From the IMG/VR virus record IMGVR_UViG_3300033149_003045, positions 1 through 30,980 of that record: 30,980 bases of DNA, one strand, 5' to 3'. Below are positions 15,795-24,800 of the stretch, piece by piece. This DNA comes from a virus. The position numbers and the translations under genes are program-made. Every line of letters begins with the position of its first letter. Position 1 is the first letter of the stretch. A model generated the notes under the pieces. That model ran no database searches. It saw only the letters and a list, made by a program, of their open reading frames with translations, and had not been told where the DNA came from.

Positions 15795-18245
15795 ATGGCA
15801 ATAGGAATAAACCATCTTGTAAAAGCGGCATTCAAGAAGGAAACAAATACAACTTATGGCGGTGCGGTTGTTGAATGTGGTGCAGGTAACCAAAAACCAG
15901 TAAAATCTGAGAATATAACAACAAATGATATTCGTGCCATAGATGTAAGAATGCGCGGGTTAGGTGGAAAACCAATTAGTGATAGAACTGGTATTTTTCA
16001 TTCAGGGGATATAACGTTTCAGGCAAAGTATGATGGACTATTGGATATTATTTGTTTTGCTCTTGGGTTTTCACATTTAAGCCAATCCCCTCAGAATCCT
16101 ACTGGTTCTGTATATACACATTTATTTGAAGTTGATAATCAGATTGTTACTGAACCTGCAAAAGAAGAGGAGGAAGTATCAGCTTCAACGACAAAAATTA
16201 GACGCGGAACATTATGTTTTGATAAGCAGGCAGGTTCAAATCCTATTTGGGAATATTTATCGACGATGTTTAGTAGTATTACAATTCGTGGTGATAAGGA
16301 TGGAATTGAAGTTATAACAACCGCAAACGTTCATTCACTTGATTATAATTCTACAACGAATACGTCAAGTGCTTCATGGACAGAACCAAGCAATAATGAA
16401 AATCTTGTATTAAAGAATGCAACTTTACGAATTCGTCCGAGAGATGAGTTTACTATTAATAGTTCAAATGATAGTTTAACGATGGATGAGGGTGGAGTTA
16501 AGAAAACGCCTATTGATATACCTGATGGAACGTATTCAGGAAATAGACTTGCACAAATAATACAAACAAAACTTAATAGTGATGGTGGTGGACAAACAGA
16601 TTATGTGGTAACATACGATGAATCTGTACGTAAATTCACGTTTACTACTACTGCTGGTAGTACAAATCTAAGTATAGATGTTGATGATGATAATGAAATA
16701 AGTGATACTATAGGGTTTTCGAGCGACCCATCTCAAAGTACAATAATATCATCTAATGTTGGGGCACGAATCAATGATTATACGCTTGATTCTGGGGATG
16801 AAGTAGCGTTTTCTGAATTTGAAATAACGTTTGAACGTAACCAAAGATTAGAAGAACAAACTAATGCAAGCGGAACGGCACAAATCGAACCGAATGAAGC
16901 AGGGAAGTTTAATGTTACGGGTTCGTTTACGTTGCCGACGTATACATCTGATACATTTCTTAGAAACATTGAACCAGATACAACGTATTTTGCTGATTTA
17001 AAGTTTCAAGGCTCATTAATATCGGGTAGTGAATATTATGAATTCAATATTTTTTTACCTGCATTCAAATTTGTCGATATAGATGTACCTCTTGCAGAAG
17101 AGGGTGTTATGACAGAAACGATAAATTTTGAAGCGTTTGAACCTGAAATTGAACCATTAAACTCTTATGATATAGAATCGTTTTTGAATAGTGAGTATTT
17201 AGATTCTGCTCAAGATAATATTAATCAATTGTTTGCTTATGGTGGTTCATTATATGGATGTTGTGGAACAGGGGCAACGGCTCAAGTAATAAAAATAACA
17301 GATGGAACGTTATCTGATACGTTCAAGGATTTATCAGTTAATGAAGTATGGTGTGCGTGTTTTGACCCAACGGTAAATAAAATTTATTTTGGTGCAGATG
17401 GTTCAGGAACTCCCGGCGGAGACGCAAAAATAATAAGCTATGACCCATCAAATGGAACATGGACAACCGTAAAAACGATTTCAGGAGGTGAATCTGTTAG
17501 AAATATTTTATATGACCCAACAGATGAATATATGTATGCGTCAATATCGTTTATTTCTGGAGGTTCAGCTGAACCCGATATATATAGATGTGATGCAAGT
17601 GCAAACGATACAAACTGGACTATAGTTTTCGATGCAAGTGCTGAAGTAACTATTGATGGAGCAAATGGTGGTGATTATGGAACGCATATAAGAGCATTTA
17701 ATTTTGGAGGTACAGATTATATTTATGCGTTTGTTATAATGGACGCTGGTGGTGAACTGTTTCGGTCATCGGATTCGGGTGCAAACTGGACGTCTCTTAA
17801 TCGATGGAATAGTAATGAGTTTACTGCATGTTTTCATATTGGTATTGTTAAATGGGAAGGAAGATTATGGATAGCAGCAATGACTGGTGGCAGTCAAGGT
17901 GTATTGTATTATTCTGAAGATGAAGGTTTAACGTGGACAAAACATAGTGAAAGAATTGATAGTACGTTCTATAAGAGTGCAATAGTTTGGAGAGGAAATT
18001 TGATAATCGGAAACACAGATGATAATGCTGCTAATGGTGGTGATGGAAAAATTTATTGTTTGAATGGTATTAATGATACTGCTTTTGAGTTATATGATGC
18101 AGGGCAATCGTATTATGAATTTACTGAATACAATAATATGCTTCTCATGGGGACAAGGACGAATGGAAAAATATTAGTTCGTAGACCATATAGACCAATT
18201 ATGATTGAAATTCAAAACCAAGAAAGCTCAAATCCATTGAGTTAA
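15795..18245 (+). CDS. Second tail-tube paralogue with inserted domain and C-terminal Asp-box beta-propeller
   Basis: 816 aa. Residues 1-212 and 323-455 match the tail tube encoded just upstream (IGINHLVKAAFKKET; FEITFERN; NVTGSFTLPTYTSDTFL). Between them, residues ~213-322 form an inserted domain (FTINSSNDSLTM, DIPDGTYSGNRLAQIIQ, IGFSSDPSQS) like those seen in some phage and flagellar tube proteins. Residues ~465-800 form a beta-propeller-like region with repeated strands and two clear Asp-boxes, SSDSGANW (658-665) and SEDEGLTW (707-714). The likely role is a minor or decorated tube subunit exposing a propeller that may bind host glycans. Catalytic sialidase residues are not evident. Confidence 0.75.
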   Translation: MAIGINHLVKAAFKKETNTTYGGAVVECGAGNQKPVKSENITTNDIRAIDVRMRGLGGKPISDRTGIFHSGDITFQAKYDGLLDIICFALGFSHLSQSPQNPTGSVYTHLFEVDNQIVTEPAKEEEEVSASTTKIRRGTLCFDKQAGSNPIWEYLSTMFSSITIRGDKDGIEVITTANVHSLDYNSTTNTSSASWTEPSNNENLVLKNATLRIRPRDEFTINSSNDSLTMDEGGVKKTPIDIPDGTYSGNRLAQIIQTKLNSDGGGQTDYVVTYDESVRKFTFTTTAGSTNLSIDVDDDNEISDTIGFSSDPSQSTIISSNVGARINDYTLDSGDEVAFSEFEITFERNQRLEEQTNASGTAQIEPNEAGKFNVTGSFTLPTYTSDTFLRNIEPDTTYFADLKFQGSLISGSEYYEFNIFLPAFKFVDIDVPLAEEGVMTETINFEAFEPEIEPLNSYDIESFLNSEYLDSAQDNINQLFAYGGSLYGCCGTGATAQVIKITDGTLSDTFKDLSVNEVWCACFDPTVNKIYFGADGSGTPGGDAKIISYDPSNGTWTTVKTISGGESVRNILYDPTDEYMYASISFISGGSAEPDIYRCDASANDTNWTIVFDASAEVTIDGANGGDYGTHIRAFNFGGTDYIYAFVIMDAGGELFRSSDSGANWTSLNRWNSNEFTACFHIGIVKWEGRLWIAAMTGGSQGVLYYSEDEGLTWTKHSERIDSTFYKSAIVWRGNLIIGNTDDNAANGGDGKIYCLNGINDTAFELYDAGQSYYEFTEYNNMLLMGTRTNGKILVRRPYRPIMIEIQNQESSNPLS

Positions 18246-18267
18246 TTATAAAAAAAAGGAAAAAACT

Positions 18268-18639
18268 ATGTCAAAGGAAATATTAGATATAGAAAAAGAG
18301 TCCGATGATATATATATAATATATTGGAAGGAAAAAGGTAAAAATCATAGCGATAGATGTTCGTTGAAGGGGTTAGAAGATAGAATTTCAAGCAATAAAC
18401 CTGATTCAATAATCTATAAAGAAGCACAATGGAAATTGGATAATATTCCAATTAAAAATTGGACAAAAACTATGATAAAAAAACAACTACTAAAAGTATC
18501 GTTTCCGATTAACGAAAACATGACAAAAGATGAATTGCTGAAAGATTTTTACAATAAATCTGCTATGAAGTTTGAACATGGAAAATGGAAAAAAGGTAAA
18601 TTTAAAAAATCAGGAGGAGTTCTTGGGGAAAATAGTTGA
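18268..18639 (+). CDS. Hypothetical tail-module protein with HeH/SAP-like helical motif
   Basis: 123 aa. The N-terminal half has beta strands (IYIIYWKEKGKNH), and the C-terminal half a helix-extension-helix pattern (MIKKQLLKVSFPINENMTKDELLKDFY) reminiscent of SAP/HeH modules, followed by a basic tail. AAAAGGA lies upstream. It overlaps the start of the next gene by 17 nt. Position between tube and chaperone genes suggests a minor tail or assembly role; function unknown. Confidence 0.55.
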   Translation: MSKEILDIEKESDDIYIIYWKEKGKNHSDRCSLKGLEDRISSNKPDSIIYKEAQWKLDNIPIKNWTKTMIKKQLLKVSFPINENMTKDELLKDFYNKSAMKFEHGKWKKGKFKKSGGVLGENS

Positions 18640-19042
18640 TTCTAATAAAATATACGAATATAAAAACGGGGATGAGACGTTTCAGTATAAACGATTAAAA
18701 CCAAACGAACGATTAAAACTGTTTGCGAAATATGATATTATTGAATTAAGTAATTCAATTGAAGAGATACAGAAAAAAATCTTAGCGGCACAGGAAAATA
18801 ACGAAGAACCATGTATCAATATTCCTGTTAAACTAATTGATTTCGTTTATGAAGTTGTGTGTTATCCTGACAGATTAGTCGGATGGAGTGGTGTTAAAGA
18901 TGATAATAATAATGAAGTTAAGTTTAATTCTGAAAAGATAACAGAATACGATGATTTTGTTGTTCTTACTGAACTTGCGTATGCGATGTTAGGATTAAGC
19001 AATATTGACCAAGATAAAAAAAAAGAGAATTCGATAACTTAA
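18623..19042 (+). CDS. Tail assembly chaperone, short form (lambda G-like)
   Basis: 139 aa from TTG 18623, chosen because AGGAGG (18612-18617) lies 5 nt upstream; longer in-frame starts lie inside the previous gene without a ribosome site. It sits directly before the tape-measure gene, where siphoviruses encode the G/GT chaperone pair. The zero frame stops at TAA 19040-19042 shortly after a run of nine A residues (19016-19024), where a -1 shift gives the long form. These proteins coat the tape measure during tail assembly. Confidence 0.75.
   Translation: MGKIVDSNKIYEYKNGDETFQYKRLKPNERLKLFAKYDIIELSNSIEEIQKKILAAQENNEEPCINIPVKLIDFVYEVVCYPDRLVGWSGVKDDNNNEVKFNSEKITEYDDFVVLTELAYAMLGLSNIDQDKKKENSIT
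19016..19024 (+). other. Programmed -1 frameshift slippery site (A9)
   Basis: Zero frame reads GAT AAA AAA AAA GAG. Slipping back one base on A-AAA-AAA opens the -1 frame (AGA GAA TTC GAT AAC ...), which stays open without interruption to TAA at 19335. Polymerase slippage on the same tract could give the same result. Confidence 0.75.
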
Positions 19043-19335
19043 AAGAATATTATTTAGATGTTCTTTATTTTGGTGAGCCGAGAAACGTTTGTTTATTGCC
19101 TGAGAATGTAACTGCATATTATTATTATCAGAAAATAATAGCAATGTCGGACTGGAAAGAACTAAGTGGGATACCAACATTATCAAATTTAAGAACATTC
19201 TTAGATATTGAGGACTACGAAATGACGCAAGATGAATTTAATGATACGATAGATAAGATATTGTATTTGCATAATATAAAAACGAAAATACAAATTGAAG
19301 CAATAGAAAATCAAATAAAGAAATACAGGAAATAA
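19024..19335 (+). CDS. T-domain of the tail chaperone, expressed by frameshift as the GT fusion
   Basis: The -1 frame from the A9 slippery run encodes 103 residues (REFDNLKEYYLDVLYFG near the junction, ending ENQIKKYRK), giving a GT fusion of about 237 aa with the upstream gene. A TTG at 19096 could serve as an independent start, but it lacks a ribosome site and the open frame extends upstream to the slippery run, as in lambda G/GT. The T-domain recruits the tape measure and tube protein. Very helical, highly charged C-terminus. Confidence 0.75.
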   Translation, partial: REFDNLKEYYLDVLYFGEPRNVCLLPENVTAYYYYQKIIAMSDWKELSGIPTLSNLRTFLDIEDYEMTQDEFNDTIDKILYLHNIKTKIQIEAIENQIKKYRK

Positions 19336-19340
19336 AATAG

Positions 19341-21059
19341 ATGGCTAAAGCTGAAATAGTCATAACTGCAAAAGACAAATATTCTAAATCTCTTAATAAG
19401 TTTCAAAGTGGTATTAATGGTATTACGAAATCGTTGGGTAAAATGTCTGCGGTTCTTGGAGGTATTGGTGCTGCGGGATTAATTGGTTCATTGACTACAG
19501 TAACGATGAAAGCAGCAAAAGTCGGTGACCAGTTTCAAAAAATGTCATTACGTACTGGAGCTTCTACTGAATTTCTAAGTGAGATGGCTCATGCTGCGCA
19601 AATATCAGGAACTTCAATTGAACAAATAGAAGTTGGACTAAAACGATTAGCGCGAGTACAAAACGATGCTAATGATGGACTTACTGAAGCTGTTAGGTCA
19701 TTTGAAGCTATTAATGTGAAATACAAAGATTCGTCTGGGAGGTTAAGAGAATTAGAAGATATTTTTCCTGATATTGTTGAAGGAATAAATAGGCTTGATT
19801 CTGAAACACGTAAAGCGGCGATTGCTCAAGAAATATTCGGACGGTCTGGTGCTCAATTATTACCGCTATTCAGAGAAGGGCGTGAAGGAATTAAAAAATT
19901 AAGACAAGAAGCGAAAGAGTTAGGTATTACGTGGGGACAAGATGACGCTAATGCTGCAGCAAAATTCAATGATTCTTTAACAAGATTAAAATCTGCATTT
20001 ACAGGATTAGCGAACGAAGCGGCAAAAGTTGCTTTCCCGAAGATAACAGAAGCTGCAACAAAACTAACTGAATCATTGAAAGGATTTGATTCAACAAAAA
20101 TAACTGCTGGTATTGAAAAGATATTCGGGTTTTTTGAGTTTATAGTGAAACATAAAGATATATTAATTGCAGTATTTGGAACTATTGCTGGTGCTAAATT
20201 TGGTGGTGGATTAGGAGCAATTGTTGGTGGACTTACTTTACCGCTTGTAACTGGAGGTGGACAAAAAGGTAAAGCTGCATTACCGCCAGGGTTAAGAGAA
20301 GAAGATTATCGTCCATTTACGGAAAAAGAATTAAAAGAAAACACTATAGTTCTGCAAAAATTATTGAATTCATTAGTAAATGCACCAGCACAAATACCAG
20401 TTCCTGCTGGTGTACCTATGCCTATGATGGGTGATATAATTGTTCCAAAAGTTCCATTATCTGAATACAGAAAATTTATTGGTGGTGGTTTAGTTGCTGG
20501 TGCACCGAGAGAACCAAAATTAAACCTTGAAAGTATAAAAGAATCGTTACCGAAGTTGCAAGAAATGAAAAGTATATTATTAGATATTCAAGAAGTACTT
20601 TCTACGAATGCGGGATTGTTTATATATGCTTTCCAAGAGCCGATATATAAAATATTATCTGGTGCAAAAAGTTTTGGTGAAGGAATGATTGGTATATTTA
20701 ATAATATAAAAAATGCGTTTCTTGACCTTGTTTCTACAATGATAGCAAAAGCTGCTGTTTTTACAATACTGAATATTGCAACAGGAGGAACGTTTGGTGC
20801 AACACGAGGAGGGTTTATAAATTTTCTTGGAGGGTTTCAACATGGTGGAGAATTTACGGTTAATCGTCCTTCTATGTTTCTTGCTGGAGAACGAGGAAAA
20901 GAACGCGTCTCTATAGAACCAGAAGGAAAATCTATAGACAGTAAATCAATAAATATAAATACTTTTGATTCTAACAGTTTTATCAATTGGTTAAGTCGGT
21001 ACGAAAACAGAAAAATATTATCTGAAGTAATGCAAGGCAATATATTAATGGGAATTTAG
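19341..21059 (+). CDS. Tail tape measure protein
   Basis: 572 aa, helical. The N-terminus has the common KAEIVITAKDKYSKSLNKF opening, then hydrophobic stretches around residues 38-60 and 275-305 and Gly/Ala/Pro-rich segments. The C-terminus has FQHGGEFTVNRPSMFLAGERGKERV, a signature of tape measure proteins. Applying the usual ~0.15 nm per residue gives a tail of very roughly 85 nm, a short tail for a siphovirus. It follows the chaperones with a 5-nt gap. Confidence 0.9.
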   Translation: MAKAEIVITAKDKYSKSLNKFQSGINGITKSLGKMSAVLGGIGAAGLIGSLTTVTMKAAKVGDQFQKMSLRTGASTEFLSEMAHAAQISGTSIEQIEVGLKRLARVQNDANDGLTEAVRSFEAINVKYKDSSGRLRELEDIFPDIVEGINRLDSETRKAAIAQEIFGRSGAQLLPLFREGREGIKKLRQEAKELGITWGQDDANAAAKFNDSLTRLKSAFTGLANEAAKVAFPKITEAATKLTESLKGFDSTKITAGIEKIFGFFEFIVKHKDILIAVFGTIAGAKFGGGLGAIVGGLTLPLVTGGGQKGKAALPPGLREEDYRPFTEKELKENTIVLQKLLNSLVNAPAQIPVPAGVPMPMMGDIIVPKVPLSEYRKFIGGGLVAGAPREPKLNLESIKESLPKLQEMKSILLDIQEVLSTNAGLFIYAFQEPIYKILSGAKSFGEGMIGIFNNIKNAFLDLVSTMIAKAAVFTILNIATGGTFGATRGGFINFLGGFQHGGEFTVNRPSMFLAGERGKERVSIEPEGKSIDSKSININTFDSNSFINWLSRYENRKILSEVMQGNILMGI

Positions 21060-21060
21060 A

Positions 21061-21468
21061 ATGTCATTACGTTCACCAGAATTTGAACATTCATTAGCGG
21101 ATGACGTCATATTCGATTTACATGAGACTCTTCCTGTAGAACATATTATCAATGCAAATACAAGAATGATATTTGACGCTGAGGGAGTTCCAAGAACTTT
21201 TTATGCTGATGATGGTGGAGCTGTTTCTGATGAAAAATATATTATGTTTAAAATTCAACATCAAACAGGCACAAAGAAAACTGCGTTACTGAATTTTTTC
21301 AAAGATTCAAATATACTTTGGAGCAGAAACACATTTACGTTTAAAACGTCGGACGATTCTGTTTCGTATACGGTAAGATTAGTAGAAGGAACTCTGAAAA
21401 TAACAAAAATAAGCTCATACTCTACAGGGTTATATAATTTTGAAATGTTATTAAGGATTGAAACTTAA
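21061..21468 (+). CDS. Minor tail protein (first of a tandem paralogous pair)
   Basis: 135 aa, beta-rich. Shares with the next gene product a conserved layout: LPVEHI near the start, TALLNFFKDSNILWSRNTFTF in the middle and VRLVEGTLKI near the end. ATG is two bases after the tape-measure stop, indicating coupled translation. Position matches small tail-tip proteins that bridge tape measure and baseplate. Confidence 0.65.
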   Translation: MSLRSPEFEHSLADDVIFDLHETLPVEHIINANTRMIFDAEGVPRTFYADDGGAVSDEKYIMFKIQHQTGTKKTALLNFFKDSNILWSRNTFTFKTSDDSVSYTVRLVEGTLKITKISSYSTGLYNFEMLLRIET

Positions 21469-21846
21469 ATGTCAGTACCAACGCTCACAAAAGCGGGTGT
21501 AACTACAGTAACGTTTGATAGTGAAGATTTGTTGCCTGTTGAGGAGGTATATCAGAAACGGTCAATTACACATGTTACTGAATCTGGAAACTATGTTGTA
21601 ATATATAGGCAGAATCCTGTTAGGGTAATTCATTTAGAATTCAAATATCAGAGTGCAACCGTTAAGGATAATCTGATAAACTTCTTGCAACATAGTAACG
21701 TGTACTGGAGTCAATCAAGTTTCACGTATACCGATAGTAGTGGTAATACACATACTGTATATTATGTTGAACAATCGTTAATGTATGATGAGATAATAAA
21801 CGAAAAGTATAATATAGAATTAACATTAATAGAGAGGAATTTCTAA
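21469..21846 (+). CDS. Minor tail protein (second of a tandem paralogous pair)
   Basis: 125 aa. LLPVEEV, NLINFLQHSNVYWSQSSFTY and YYVEQSLMYDE line up with the corresponding segments of the preceding gene product, so the two arose by tandem duplication. It begins immediately after the previous TAA. It probably forms a heteromeric or alternating ring at the tail tip. Confidence 0.65.
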   Translation: MSVPTLTKAGVTTVTFDSEDLLPVEEVYQKRSITHVTESGNYVVIYRQNPVRVIHLEFKYQSATVKDNLINFLQHSNVYWSQSSFTYTDSSGNTHTVYYVEQSLMYDEIINEKYNIELTLIERNF

Positions 21847-21847
21847 G

Positions 21848-23131
21848 GTGGCTATTGACCTTAGTGGACATTCGCAATTAGTGACAGAAAAAAATAAACA
21901 AGCACATTTTCCTGAATGGTTAATTGATATAGATGGATGGAGTAAATACTATGGAACTCGGACTGTTTTACTTGGTGGTAATAATTATGTCGGAAAACTC
22001 GTAGACCCACAAAGTGGTGAACCTATTTCAGCAATAGCTCAAAAAATAGATAGAATAACTGGGTTTGATGGTGCTGGTAATACAGTAATTTCAATTGCTA
22101 ATGCTGGAGGTTCAGCTACGTCTCCTTCATTTGAATCTGATTTACTGAATGGAAAACATGTCGCTAATGAAACAGTAAGAATATATCTCATATTTGATGA
22201 CGGGACTGCTCTTGTTGATGGTGAGAAACTTGAAATATTCAACGGTAAAATAAATAGTGTTTCTATGATTTCAAGTATTTTTGCAATTCAATGTGAAAAC
22301 AGTAAAAGGATTATCTACGTTGATTTACCAAAAAACAAACTTGGTATTGAAACGTATCCTAATATGGATGACAGTAATGCTGGTAAACCTATTCAGTATA
22401 TAATTGGTGATTTCGTTACTAATGGTTATGCACCGGCTTCTGTTTGCATTGATGAATCAAAAAGAACATATGTGGTAGCTGATAATATTATGAATAGTTT
22501 AAGTCATGATTCTGCATATGTTTGGTGTAAAGAATTGAAAGATTTTTTTTCATTAACTTTATCAGATGGTTCAGATTTTGATGGTGATGTCGGAGTTCCC
22601 GCAACAGTAACTCTTGGGAACAATATCATAACACAAATCAATAGTATTCCAAAAATCGAAGGGACACAAACAAACGTTGATGATTATGATTATGCTATTA
22701 ATGGTAATACTTCAAATTATTTTACATTAAATGATACTGAAAAACTATTATTAAGGTTACCGCAAGTTGGAAACGATTTCGGAGTATTGAGTGACGCTAA
22801 TGCTGATTATAAGTTTATTGTCGAATTCGGGACGCTTACTGGTGGTGGTAAAGTCGGAGAAATAACGTTCTATGATACAGTTACTGGAAACTATGCAGCA
22901 AACCCTGAAAGTATAGATGATGGAGTTGATGGAGACGATGACGGTGGAAGCGGTATTGTTACATGGACGTTTGGCGGAGACGCAAATTTCACAAAACAAA
23001 ACTGGGAATTCTTATCACGGTTAGAGTTTGGAGTCAAGGGTGAAAACGCTGGTGATTCTATACAGATAAAGAATATGTATTTTGAAATAGATAATATTAT
23101 ATTAACAAGAGAATACGAAAAGGAAAAATAG
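21848..23131 (+). CDS. Tail tip/baseplate protein (distal tail or hub N-terminal half)
   Basis: 427 aa, starting at GTG 21848 with GAGAGG upstream. The N-terminal ~190 residues (FPEWLIDIDGWSKYYGTRTVLLGG, VRIYLIFDDGT, LEIFNGKINSVS) look like tail-hub or distal-tail proteins. The C-terminal part (~270-420) is an Asp/Gly-rich beta domain resembling a carbohydrate-binding or Ca-binding insertion (DDGVDGDDDGGSG). It abuts the next gene with no gap and may form one functional hub with it. Confidence 0.55.
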   Translation: MAIDLSGHSQLVTEKNKQAHFPEWLIDIDGWSKYYGTRTVLLGGNNYVGKLVDPQSGEPISAIAQKIDRITGFDGAGNTVISIANAGGSATSPSFESDLLNGKHVANETVRIYLIFDDGTALVDGEKLEIFNGKINSVSMISSIFAIQCENSKRIIYVDLPKNKLGIETYPNMDDSNAGKPIQYIIGDFVTNGYAPASVCIDESKRTYVVADNIMNSLSHDSAYVWCKELKDFFSLTLSDGSDFDGDVGVPATVTLGNNIITQINSIPKIEGTQTNVDDYDYAINGNTSNYFTLNDTEKLLLRLPQVGNDFGVLSDANADYKFIVEFGTLTGGGKVGEITFYDTVTGNYAANPESIDDGVDGDDDGGSGIVTWTFGGDANFTKQNWEFLSRLEFGVKGENAGDSIQIKNMYFEIDNIILTREYEKEK

Positions 23132-24529
23132 ATGACAAAACCAAAAGAACCAAAAAGTTTTGAGCATGTTTTTCCTATTGTAAAACCAAAAGAGGAAGAA
23201 ATTCCACCAGTAACAAAAAATGAATTCGATAATAGAAATATATATTTATCTTGCAAAGGATTAGAGGTTAATAGTTCTTTTGTTGAAAATCCAGCAACTA
23301 TTATAAAATGGATATATAATAATCTATTATCTATTAGTGATAGTGAACTTGAGTTTTCTGATGCAGAAACAGATTTATCATCTTGGAAATTTGCAGGCAT
23401 AATTAATACTGGGAACAGTAAACAGGTTATTGAAAAATTATTGAGTCAATGTAAAAGTAGAATAATTCACAGGAACGATGGAAAAATAAAAATGATAGCC
23501 TATAGTAGTTCCCGAAATTTTACAAATTCAGGGACAGGAACACCAGGCAATGAGGATATATATACGTATGATGATTCAATAACCAGTAATTCGTTTGACC
23601 AGAACCCAATAATTAAAAATTCGTTTAAAATTGATTTGGCACCACTAACAGAATTGAAAAATGAAGTTTATATTAATTATCATAAAAATTATGCTACGAA
23701 CGAATTTGAAAAATGTTCATTCATTCAGCTTATCAAAACTAATTCTGGTGTAACGCTTTCTGAGGATTTAGATAATTCTGAAACTGGTGTTGATGTATCT
23801 AATGGTGGAGTTTTCAGAAAATCATTAACGACAGGTGATACTAATACAGATTGGTATACTGATACATCTGCTGATTTTATTGCTGATGGTGTAAAAACGA
23901 ATGATAGAATCTGGGTGCAATACGCTGATTTAAGTACAGAAACGTTAACTATTGATGTTGTAAAGAAAGAATCCTTACATACAACTACTGCATTCACAAA
24001 AAACGAAAACGGTGTTGATGCAGAAGTATACTTCTCAAAGTTTCTTATCGATAATGAAGATTTTATCATCAATAATATTTCTGGCAATACTATAACGGTA
24101 GCGACAAGAGGGTCTGGGGCTGGAAGTGCCGATTCACATAGTACTAATTCTGAAATCTTTTTCTTGAAATCTTTTTCTGATGATGGTGCTGGGAATAGAG
24201 ATGTAACCAGGGAAGACAATTCTTTTATTAGTTTTGTGAATTATGGAATTATTAATCGGCTTGAAATAGACGCAGATATGATTAGAGATACTACAACTGC
24301 AAAAAATTTAAGAGATTATTATTTTGATTTATTGAGTGAACGAAAAATAATAGTTCAATTCAAGACAACTCTGAGTGCTATTGCTGTTGAGTTATGTGAT
24401 ATTATTAATATTCGACATCCGTTAATTGAAAATATTGTATCAAGTATGAGTACAAAAAAATGGGAAGTACTTGAAAAAATTATATATCCAAAAGATGGAT
24501 TAATCGAAATTAAAGCTGTTGAGTTATAA
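23132..24529 (+). CDS. Tail hub / baseplate protein
   Basis: 465 aa. VENPATIIKWIYNNLL and the following LEFSDAETDLSSWKFAGIIN with KIKMIAYSSS match the layout of phage tail-hub proteins that have a small alpha/beta domain. A proline/charged N-terminal leader (residues 1-33) links it to the preceding gene product. Residues ~210-350 form an inserted beta domain. The C-terminus returns to the hub fold (AIAVELCDIINIRHPL). The role is at the tail tip, probably centring the baseplate; no peptidase motif is visible. Confidence 0.6.
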   Translation: MTKPKEPKSFEHVFPIVKPKEEEIPPVTKNEFDNRNIYLSCKGLEVNSSFVENPATIIKWIYNNLLSISDSELEFSDAETDLSSWKFAGIINTGNSKQVIEKLLSQCKSRIIHRNDGKIKMIAYSSSRNFTNSGTGTPGNEDIYTYDDSITSNSFDQNPIIKNSFKIDLAPLTELKNEVYINYHKNYATNEFEKCSFIQLIKTNSGVTLSEDLDNSETGVDVSNGGVFRKSLTTGDTNTDWYTDTSADFIADGVKTNDRIWVQYADLSTETLTIDVVKKESLHTTTAFTKNENGVDAEVYFSKFLIDNEDFIINNISGNTITVATRGSGAGSADSHSTNSEIFFLKSFSDDGAGNRDVTREDNSFISFVNYGIINRLEIDADMIRDTTTAKNLRDYYFDLLSERKIIVQFKTTLSAIAVELCDIINIRHPLIENIVSSMSTKKWEVLEKIIYPKDGLIEIKAVEL

Positions 24530-24546
24530 AAAAGGAGGTAAAATCT

Positions 24547-24798
24547 ATGTGGGAAAACATTGATAAAATCGTAGAAATATTTAGACTTCTTTTTGGGTGT
24601 GGTATATTTATCTGGACGACAAATATGCTGAATGATACTAAACTTGAAAAAGTTAATCGTGAATTCGGAGCGTTTCTCTATGTATGTGCATTTTTCATTA
24701 TGGGTATGCTGGTATCTGAATTTTTCATTATGGGGTTTGGGGCGTTTGTTGGTGTTAGGACGTTTCAGAAAGTCAAGGAAAATAATAAAACGAAATAA
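24547..24798 (+). CDS. Small membrane protein, holin candidate
   Basis: 83 aa with strong AAAGGAGGT site. Two or three predicted membrane segments (residues ~10-27 and ~42-70) and a charged C-terminus (KVKENNKTK), directly upstream of the endolysin: the size, topology and position of a holin. A 14-base direct repeat (24691 and 24721), exactly ten codons apart, duplicates FFIMG within the second hydrophobic region. Confidence 0.6.
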   Translation: MWENIDKIVEIFRLLFGCGIFIWTTNMLNDTKLEKVNREFGAFLYVCAFFIMGMLVSEFFIMGFGAFVGVRTFQKVKENNKTK

Positions 24799-24800
24799 AC

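Noticed and set aside
16126-16317. Small + strand gene inside the second tube gene, and a similar one at 24632-24817
   Set aside because: Both are out-of-frame shadows of well-supported genes with no ribosome site of their own.
19096-19335. Independent 79-aa gene starting at TTG 19096
   Set aside because: It has no ribosome site, and the frame is open upstream to the A9 slippery run, which fits a GT fusion better.
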